The notes beneath the pieces were generated by a model. The model was not told the DNA's origin. It ran no database searches and saw only the letters and a program-made list of their open reading frames with translations. From positions 1-32,816 of the forward strand of contig DASTIQ010000149.1 in assembly GCA_035717485.1 (NCBI GenBank): DNA of 32,816 bases. Reading direction: 5' to 3'. Shown here piece after piece: positions 9,701 through 14,052 of this stretch. The stretch is from Thermoanaerobaculia bacterium (GTDB lineage Bacteria > Acidobacteriota > Thermoanaerobaculia > UBA5066 > DATFVB01). Positions within the stretch are counted from its first letter, which is position 1; every line of letters starts with the position of its first letter. The translations under genes and the position numbers were made by a program.

Positions 9701-9808
9701 GTCGAGAGCGCCGACAACGCTCCGACCGCGCAAGCCGAGGCGGAGCTTCAGCGAACCAAGAGCGAGTTCGAGGCGCTGCTGGCGAAATGGAAGGAGCTAC
9801 CCCGATAA
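6731..9808 (+). CDS. Secreted Asp-box (BNR/sortilin-like) beta-propeller protein
   Basis: The 1,025-residue product begins with a signal peptide (KPIRR, then an Ala-rich core, cleavage near residue 22-28). About eleven Asp-box motifs follow, for example RTDDAGRTW (71-79), RSDDAGKTW (125-133), RSEDGGRTW (176-184), KSEDEGRTW, RSDDGGATW, VSVNGGQTW, RSRDRGQSW, RTRDGGKTW and RTHDGGRTW. They are spaced as in the VPS10/sortilin and exo-sialidase-like propellers. After about residue 730 there is a beta-sandwich stretch (IDYWLGSAAPGPVVLEILD, HHRVVWDLRYPRP) and a helical C-terminus of about 100 residues. Such proteins are abundant in Acidobacteriota and are often labelled glycosyl hydrolase, but no catalytic residues can be assigned. 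AGAGGA precedes the ATG by 4 nt. Confidence 0.88.
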   Translation: MKPIRRVLAAAAALGCSFAAAGATAPASAPFSGLHWRSIGPFRAGWATCIEGIPDRPDTFYFGAAVGGVWRTDDAGRTWNPLFQNEKTASVDALAIAPSDPNVIYVGTGQVETRYDIPSGRGVYRSDDAGKTWRHLGLDATRAIGRILVDPKNPDVVLAAALGHIFAANSDRGVYRSEDGGRTWKKTLFVDENTGAVDLAADPRNPAVVYAAAWQARNYPWLSYFQPNVGPGSGVYKSEDEGRTWKRISGGGWPAGNLGRIGLAVSSNGRVWAAISASSSSGNFDLGAEEGNQTGLYRSDDGGATWTLVSSEKWIGSDYFGRVTADPVHPDILYMTGQSIRRSTDGGKTFEVFKGAPGGDDYHFVWINPKHSDHIATGSDQGAVVSVNGGQTWSSWYNQPTGQFYHLAADDRFPYWIYSGQQDSGTVGIASRSDYGAISFREWHPVGGDERDYDVPDPGDPLTIYASGLGGNLRRFDTRTGQSAAIDPNVVSVYAQRATTVKYRYTWITPIAVSPREPHAVYQGAQVLFRSRDRGQSWEIISPDLSRAVAGTKGCDGAITIANAAPCGFGVIFSIALSPRSDDDIWVGTDDGLIQRTRDGGKTWVNVTPRGLEPWSKIASLDVSALDPETAYAAVDRQRLDDFTPHAYRTHDGGRTWTAITGGLPADGFVDVVRADPERRGLLYAGTDAGVFVSFDDGDHWQSLQLDLPTTWVRDLLVHGDDLIAATQGRAIWILDDVSPLRQAEAATATTAVRLFRPADAYRLRRSEASDTPLPPETPLGENPPAGAVIDYWLGSAAPGPVVLEILDEKGRTVRRFSSEDRPESIKTNRYFAAAWLKPAAVPSREAGHHRVVWDLRYPRPRVEEYEYTIAAIWGKDTPAEPEGALAAPGKYTIRLTAAGKIETQPLVLRMDPRVSVPAGAIARQLEAALDAAVQMERSFAAAEELGTYRRKIAPSGPPPEKTALERLAPFEGAGGFARLNRRFAAVFEAVESADNAPTAQAEAELQRTKSEFEALLAKWKELPR

Positions 9809-9820
9809 AGGGGGGGTAGC
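9796..9820 (+). terminator. Hairpin spanning the stop codon of the Asp-box gene
   Basis: GCTACCCC (9796-9803) and GGGGTAGC (9813-9820) form an 8-bp stem whose 9-nt loop contains the TAA stop. No T-run follows. It may act as a weak terminator or protect the 3' end of the mRNA. Confidence 0.35.
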
Positions 9821-9975
9821 CCGAATCCCGGACACACTTCGGAAATCGCCAGGCGATTCCCGCAGCCGTGCTGCTGCAACGAGGAGCCGGGCGAGCCGGA
9901 TGAGCAGACTGTCAGGCGATTCCGAGCGACGATCTTGGACGTCCCGAGATGAAGATCGCCGGATTCCCGGACCTT

Positions 9976-10027
9976 CGCATCGCCTGATTTTTCGCCGAAG
10001 TGACTGAGGCGAAAGATCTGCGATGCG
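9976..10027. repeat. Long bulged hairpin, about 19 bp
   Basis: CGCATCGC (9976-9983) pairs with GCGATGCG (10020-10027). After a small internal loop, GATTTTTCGCC (9986-9996) pairs with GGCGAAAGATC (10008-10018) with a single G-T wobble. The apical loop is 11 nt. The pairing is far longer than expected by chance and suggests a structured RNA or a dispersed palindromic repeat. Confidence 0.65.
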
Positions 10028-10049
10028 GGAGCGGGAGCGCTGCGAGGGG

Positions 10050-10101
10050 GTGCCCGTCGGCGCGGTCGAGCCGCTCGTTCGGCGAGCCGCGCGACGGGCA
10101 C
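10050..10101. repeat. GC-rich bulged hairpin, 15-bp main stem
   Basis: GTGCCCGTC (10050-10058) pairs with GACGGGCAC (10093-10101) and, past one bulged G, GCGCGG (10060-10065) pairs with CCGCGC (10087-10092). A further GCCG/CGGC stem closes a 6-nt apical loop at 10074-10079. Confidence 0.65.
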
Positions 10102-10142
10102 GAGCTCCGGTCCCCGAGCAAGCCCGCGACGGAATGGCGGGT

Positions 10143-10179
10143 GGGGCGCGGAGCTGATCTTTCGATCGTTCCGCGCCCC
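10143..10179. terminator. Perfect 10-bp hairpin between convergent genes
   Basis: GGGGCGCGGA (10143-10152) and TCCGCGCCCC (10170-10179) are exact inverted repeats, with GATC/GATC able to pair inside the 17-nt loop. It lies 77 nt past the phzF-like stop on the minus strand. No strong U-run is present in either direction, so a bidirectional terminator role is inferred from position. Confidence 0.45.
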
Positions 10180-10255
10180 TTCTGCAATTGGTGAGATGTT
10201 TTGGAGAGGCGCGAGGGATTTCCCCTCGCCCATGAAAACCGGACCTCTCCCGCGT

Positions 10256-11059
10256 TTATTCCGGAACCGCGAGCTCTCCGCGAAAAATCGTGACCGCGGC
10301 TCCCCCGAGATAAACCCTTCCGTTGCCGCGGGTTCGAACCGAGACGGCTCCTCCGCGCGCAGAAGCCTGAAATCCCCGGAGATCGTTCTTCCCGAGACGC
10401 TCGGCCCAGAACGGTCCGAGGCAACAGTGCGCGGATCCCGTGACCGGATCCTCGTCGATTCCGGACGAGGGGGCGAAAAACCGGGAGACGAAGTCGAACG
10501 CCGGGTCCTCCGAGCGAGCCGTGACCATCACGCCGCGCCCCTCCGAACACGCGGTCGCCAGCCGGGCGAAGTCGGGCCGCAGACCCCGGACTTCCGACTC
10601 CCGTTCGACGAGCACGAGGTAATCGAGACGATTTCTCCCGAACCACCGGGGATCGACGCCCAGCGCGTCGACGATCCCGGACGGCGGCGGGACTTCCCGC
10701 GCCGTCTCCTCGGGGAAATCGAGCTCGATCGCTCCTTCGGACCCGCGGGCGAAGAGAGAACCGCTCTTCGATTCGAAGCGAATGGGCCGCCCCGCCATCG
10801 CGATCTTTCCTTCCCAGAGAAAATGGGCGCTCGCCAGGGTCGCGTGGCCGCAGAGGTCGACCTCCATCGTCGGGGTGAACCAGCGGATCTCGATCGCGTC
10901 GGACCCGAGCGGGCGGAGAAACGCGGTCTCCGAATAGCCGAGCTCCCGGGCGACGGACTGCCGCCACGAGGCCGACGCATCGCGGTCGAGCAGGCAGACG
11001 GCGGCGGGATTCCCCGCGAACGGGACGTCGGTGAAAGCGTCGACGAGCGAGAGCTTCAT
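10256..11059 (-). CDS. PhzF-family epimerase/isomerase
   Basis: The 267-residue product belongs to the PhzF family, diaminopimelate-epimerase-fold enzymes named for the phenazine pathway isomerase. The N-terminus LVDAFTDVPFAGNPAAV is diagnostic; YSETAFL (around residue 42) carries the catalytic Glu of PhzF; GIDEDPVTGSAHC marks the second lobe. Most chromosomal members are not involved in phenazine synthesis and their substrates are unknown, so the name should not imply phenazine production. The start at 11059 is chosen because the family always begins near this MKLSLVDAF; a longer frame to 11224 overlaps ilvE and is Arg/Ser-rich. ilvE ends 34 nt upstream, making an ilvE-phzF-like transcription unit. 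Confidence 0.9.
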   Translation of the reverse strand: MKLSLVDAFTDVPFAGNPAAVCLLDRDASASWRQSVARELGYSETAFLRPLGSDAIEIRWFTPTMEVDLCGHATLASAHFLWEGKIAMAGRPIRFESKSGSLFARGSEGAIELDFPEETAREVPPPSGIVDALGVDPRWFGRNRLDYLVLVERESEVRGLRPDFARLATACSEGRGVMVTARSEDPAFDFVSRFFAPSSGIDEDPVTGSAHCCLGPFWAERLGKNDLRGFQASARGGAVSVRTRGNGRVYLGGAAVTIFRGELAVPE

Positions 11060-11093
11060 CGGGAGCGCGAGATCGGCCGGAGGCGTCCCGGCG

Positions 11094-12041
11094 TCAGGCG
11101 ACCTCGACGCGCTGGATCGACTTTCCCACCGGCCGGCACCACGAGCGGTAGGCGGCGAGCTTTCCGCGGGCCGCGTCGAAGTAGAGCCGGCGGATGGAGC
11201 CGGTGATCTCGCCGGTCCGACCATCGCCGATCGGGCGGTGATCGACGCGCGTGATCGGCACGATTCCGATTCCGGTGCCGGCGAGGAAGGCTTCTTCCGC
11301 GAGGAGCAGTTCCGTCCGGTCGATCGTCCGTTCGCCGACTTCGATTCCGAGCTCGCGCTTGGCGAGCTCCATCACGGTTCGACGGGTGATCCCTTCGAGG
11401 ACCCCGTCGGTGACCTGCGGCGTGAGCAGCTGTCCGCGCCGCACGAGGAAAATGTTCGACACGGTCGCCTCGCTGATCTTTCCGCGGCCGTCGAGGAGAA
11501 TCGCGTCGTCGAAGCCCGCCTTCTGGGCGTCGTTCTTCGCGAGCGCCGAATTGATGTAGCCGCCCGTCACCTTGCCGCGCGGGGGGATCACCGCGTCGTC
11601 GATCCGCCGCCAGGAGGAAACCGTCAGGTGCGCGCCTTCGTCGCGGTCGAGATACTTGCCGAACGGGAACGCGACCATCGACACCGACGGCGTGAGGCCC
11701 TGGAGCCGGACGCCGATCGTCTCGTCGGACAGGAAGGCGAGCGGTCGGATGTAGCAGTCTTCCCGGTATCCCTCGGCGCGGAGCAGCGCGACGAGGCTCT
11801 CGGCAAGGTCGTCGGCGGAATACGGGAGGTCCATCGAGAGCAGCCGCGCGGACTCGAGGAATCGCTGGAAGTGGTCCCGGGCGCGGAAGATGAAGAGCTC
11901 TTCCTCTTCCGGGTTCCAGAATGCGCGCACGCCGGCGAAGCAGCCGGTGCCGTAGTTGAGCGCATGCGTCAGAAGACCGACCTTGGCTTCGCCGTAGGGA
12001 AGGATTCGCCCGTCGAAGAATGCGAATTTCGGGAGAACCAT
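11094..12041 (-). CDS. ilvE: Branched-chain amino-acid aminotransferase
   Basis: The 315-residue product is a fold-type IV PLP aminotransferase of the IlvE family, which interconverts Leu, Ile or Val and their 2-oxo acids with glutamate. Visible signatures are THALNYGTGCFAGVRAF (25-41), K157 in PPRGKVTGGYINS (Schiff-base lysine), ISEATVSNIFLV (189-200, Glu near the PLP ring) and LEGITRRTVMELA. Length is normal for the family. GAGGAGGTGA ends 4 nt before the ATG, a very strong ribosome-binding site. The gene is divergent from a MocR-type regulator. Some relatives in this family are D-amino-acid or aminodeoxychorismate enzymes, but the motifs fit IlvE best. Confidence 0.9.
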   Translation of the reverse strand: MVLPKFAFFDGRILPYGEAKVGLLTHALNYGTGCFAGVRAFWNPEEEELFIFRARDHFQRFLESARLLSMDLPYSADDLAESLVALLRAEGYREDCYIRPLAFLSDETIGVRLQGLTPSVSMVAFPFGKYLDRDEGAHLTVSSWRRIDDAVIPPRGKVTGGYINSALAKNDAQKAGFDDAILLDGRGKISEATVSNIFLVRRGQLLTPQVTDGVLEGITRRTVMELAKRELGIEVGERTIDRTELLLAEEAFLAGTGIGIVPITRVDHRPIGDGRTGEITGSIRRLYFDAARGKLAAYRSWCRPVGKSIQRVEVA

Positions 12042-12101
12042 ACGCTCACCTCCTCAAGCCACTTGATCCAGTTTCCTCGCTTCGCCTCGGATTCTTGGGC
12101 A

Positions 12102-12130
12102 ATTGTAATGCCACTTCAATATCCAATCCA
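12102..12130 (-). promoter_or_regulatory. Candidate promoter of ilvE
   Basis: Read on the minus strand, TGGATT (12125-12130) and TACAAT (12102-12107) are separated by 17 nt; the -10 matches 5 of 6 consensus positions and the -35 matches 3. Transcription would start near 12095, giving a leader of about 55 nt. Confidence 0.4.
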
Positions 12131-12141
12131 GTATAATTGGA
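12122..12141. promoter_or_regulatory. Candidate operator in the divergent ilvE/mocR region
   Basis: TCCAAT (12122-12127) and ATTGGA (12136-12141) form an inverted repeat with an 8-nt spacer. It covers the -10 of the regulator gene and the -35 of the ilvE promoter, so one bound protein could control both. Confidence 0.45.
12132..12137 (+). promoter_or_regulatory. -10 box of the MocR-type gene, leaderless start
   Basis: A perfect TATAAT ends 7 nt before the ATG at 12145. No ribosome-binding site fits in between, so the transcript is probably leaderless. No convincing -35 lies at the right distance. Confidence 0.6.
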
Positions 12142-12144
12142 CTG

Positions 12145-13617
12145 ATGTCGGGAACGGACGCGTTCGAATTGGTGTCGGCGCTCGGAGGGTGGAGAGAGAG
12201 GCGGGGCCCCTCGTATCGCCGGCTCGCGGAAGCCCTGCGCGACGCGCTCGTCGCGGGACGATTCCCCGTCGGAACGGTGCTGCCGCCGGAGCGGCGATTC
12301 GCCGAAGCGCTCGGCGTGAGCCGCACGACGGTCGTCGGCGCGTACGAAATGCTCCGGGCCGAAGGGTGGCTCGAGTCGGTCCAGGGAAGCGGCACGCGCG
12401 TGCGCCGCGAGGCCCCGTCGCGGGCGAGCGCGGCGCCGCTCGCCGCGCAGCGCCGGCACAGCGCGTTCCGCGGCCTCGTGGATTCGGGCGGGACCGCGGT
12501 CTCGTTCCTCGGTCTCCATCTTCCGGCCATCGCGCCGGACTTCGAAGAAACGCTCGCCGAGACCGCGCGCGACTCCCGCTCGCTCCTGCGCGGACACGGC
12601 TACAGCGGCCTCGGCCTCGCGCCGCTGCGCGAGGCGATCGCGCGGCATCTGACCACCGGCGGGCTTCCGACACGATCTTCGGAGGTGCTCGTCACCCACG
12701 GCGCGCAGCAGGCGATCGGTCTCGCCGCGCAACTCCTTCTCCGCCGGGGCGACGCCGTCGTCCTCGAAGACCCGACGTATCTCGGCGCGATCGATCTGTT
12801 CGAGGCGACCGGCGCGCGGCTCGTGACGGTCCCGGTGGGCCCGGCCGGCGTCCGCCTCGAACGGCTCGCGGCGGCCGTCGAGCGCGAACATCCGCGGGCG
12901 ATCTATCTCATGCCCACCTTCCAGAACCCGGTCGGCCCCGTCATCCCGGAAGAGGCCCGGCGAGAAATCGCGGCGATCGCCGATCGCCACGGAACCGTCG
13001 TCGTGGAAGACGGGACGCTCGAGGACCTCGATTTCGGAACGCGACCGCCGCCGCCCATCGCCGCGTTCTGCCGCAGCGGGCGAGGGGTGACGATCGGCTC
13101 GCTCTCCAAGCTCATCTGGGGCGGCCTTCGCGTCGGCTGGCTGCGCGCCCCGGCCGCCCTTCTGGACGCCGCCGCGGAGCTCAAGGTGATGAGCGATCTC
13201 GGGAACTCTCCCCTCTCGCAGACTCTCGCCACGCGCCTCATGCGGCGGCTTCCGGACATTCGAACGCGCCGGCGCGCCGAAATCGTCGAGCGATTCGAAG
13301 TCCTCGCGAGCGAGCTCACCCGGCGGCTCCCCGAGTGGGAGTGGACGCGGCCGCTCGGCGGGCTGTCGGTCTGGGTCCGCCTCCCGCGCGGCGACGCCGA
13401 GGAATTCGGGGCGGTCGCGCGGCGGCACGGCGTCGCGATCCTCCCCGGATCGGTCTTTTCCCCGTCGAACGGACATGCCGACCACATCCGCCTTCCGTTC
13501 TGCCTCGAGCCCGACGAGATCCGCGACGGCATCGCGCGGCTCTCGCGGGCGTGGGCGGAGTACGTGCCCGCGTCGGCCGGACGGCCGTCGGAGAGACCTC
13601 TTCACGTGGTCGTCTGA
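12145..13617 (+). CDS. MocR-type (GntR/aminotransferase) transcriptional regulator
   Basis: The 490-residue product has a GntR winged helix at about residues 20-88 (YRRLAEALRDALVAGRF, LPPERRFAEALGVSRTTV, GWLESVQGSGTRV) and then a fold-type I aminotransferase-like domain. GYSGLGLAPLREAIA (152-166), N261 in FQNPVG and K322 in GSLSKLIWGGLRVGW (PLP lysine) are all present, so PLP binding is expected. MocR proteins such as PdxR and GabR sense PLP or amino-acid external aldimines and control neighbouring genes. Here the divergent neighbours are ilvE and a phzF-like gene, which makes them the likely targets along with its own promoter. The length is usual for the family. Confidence 0.92.
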   Translation: MSGTDAFELVSALGGWRERRGPSYRRLAEALRDALVAGRFPVGTVLPPERRFAEALGVSRTTVVGAYEMLRAEGWLESVQGSGTRVRREAPSRASAAPLAAQRRHSAFRGLVDSGGTAVSFLGLHLPAIAPDFEETLAETARDSRSLLRGHGYSGLGLAPLREAIARHLTTGGLPTRSSEVLVTHGAQQAIGLAAQLLLRRGDAVVLEDPTYLGAIDLFEATGARLVTVPVGPAGVRLERLAAAVEREHPRAIYLMPTFQNPVGPVIPEEARREIAAIADRHGTVVVEDGTLEDLDFGTRPPPPIAAFCRSGRGVTIGSLSKLIWGGLRVGWLRAPAALLDAAAELKVMSDLGNSPLSQTLATRLMRRLPDIRTRRRAEIVERFEVLASELTRRLPEWEWTRPLGGLSVWVRLPRGDAEEFGAVARRHGVAILPGSVFSPSNGHADHIRLPFCLEPDEIRDGIARLSRAWAEYVPASAGRPSERPLHVVV

Positions 13618-13650
13618 CGGCCGAGCCGTCGGACGGACCACCCGGTCGCG

Positions 13651-13685
13651 AGTCGCAAGTCGCAAGTCGCAAGTCGCAAGTCGCA
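13651..13685. repeat. Heptamer tandem repeat AGTCGCA x5
   Basis: Five exact copies of AGTCGCA run head to tail, preceded by a related GGTCGCG. The unit resembles, on the opposite strand, the GACTCGC repeats at 13747-13770 and 22474-22499. Confidence 0.85.
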
Positions 13686-13746
13686 AAAAGGACAATCGGC
13701 GAATTCCGGCCGCAGATCGCGGACTCGGCACCTGGCATCGACTTTC

Positions 13747-13770
13747 GACTCGCGGACTCGCCGACTCGCC
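13747..13770. repeat. Octamer tandem repeat GACTCGC(G/C) x3
   Basis: Three adjacent copies of GACTCGC followed by G or C. The 15-nt stretch at 13755-13769 recurs exactly at 22481-22495, upstream of the RNase HI gene. Confidence 0.75.
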
Positions 13771-13778
13771 ACTCGGAA

Positions 13779-13807
13779 TTGCGCTCCGCGCGAACCGGGC
13801 GTATATT
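13779..13807 (+). promoter_or_regulatory. Promoter of the B12 riboswitch operon
   Basis: TTGCGC (13779-13784) and TATATT (13802-13807) are separated by exactly 17 nt. The predicted transcript starts near 13814, about 17 nt before the riboswitch closing stem. Confidence 0.6.
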
Positions 13808-13830
13808 CGCGCTCCTTCGCGATCTTTGAA

Positions 13831-14019
13831 TTCTTCGGTGCCCTTCCCCCCGAATTCCCGGGGGAGGGTGAAAAGGGAAGCGGGTGAAAAACCCGCACGG
13901 CTCCCGCCACTGTAACCGGGGACGCATGCGCCAGATCCACTGAACGCCGGGATGCAAGTTCCGCGTTTGGGAAGGGGCGAGATGCGGTCGATCCGGAAGT
14001 CAGGAGACCTGCCGAAGAG
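13831..14019 (+). ncRNA. Cobalamin (B12) riboswitch
   Basis: The conserved core is easily read: a GGTGCC near the 5' side, AAAAGGGAA at about 13872, the hairpin GCGGGTGAAAAACCCGC, then GGCTCCCGCCACTG (B12-box region) at about 13900-13913, and the 3' segment GGAAGTCAGGAGACCTGCC at 13995-14013. TCTTCGG (13832-13838) and CCGAAGA (14012-14018) form the closing P1 stem. It lies just upstream of a TonB receptor/transport fusion and a cobalamin adenosyltransferase. Adenosylcobalamin or methylcobalamin binding is expected to switch expression off. The 3' strand of P1 runs into an AGGAG at 14018-14022. Confidence 0.95.
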
Positions 14020-14052
14020 GAGTTGCGATGTTTCGTCGAGCGGGAGGCTTCG

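Larger units (their letters stand above)
9809..10255. other. Gene-free interval between convergent genes, rich in hairpins
   Basis: No convincing coding region lies in these 447 nt on either strand; the short frames lack a ribosome-binding site and any protein-like composition. The interval contains at least three long inverted repeats (listed separately) plus smaller ones: CGATCTT/AAGATCG near 9930-9955, and the sequence CAGGCGATTCC at both 9850-9860 and about 9916-9926. CAGGCGAT near 9916 can also pair with ATCGCCTG near 9979. It separates the plus-strand exoprotein from the minus-strand ilvE-phzF pair. Confidence 0.7.

Noticed and set aside
9748-10233. A 161-codon minus-strand frame in the hairpin interval
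   Set aside because: It overlaps the end of the Asp-box gene, covers several hairpins and has no protein-like pattern or ribosome-binding site.
10256-11059. Phenazine biosynthesis locus
   Set aside because: Only a PhzF-family gene is present, with no other phenazine genes; most members of this family have other, unknown roles.
10256-11224. Longer PhzF-like protein starting at 11224
   Set aside because: The 55-residue extension is Arg/Ser/Pro-rich, overlaps ilvE and precedes the conserved N-terminus of the family.
13651-13685. Heptamer repeats as a CRISPR array
   Set aside because: Units are 7 nt with no spacers and no cas genes are nearby.
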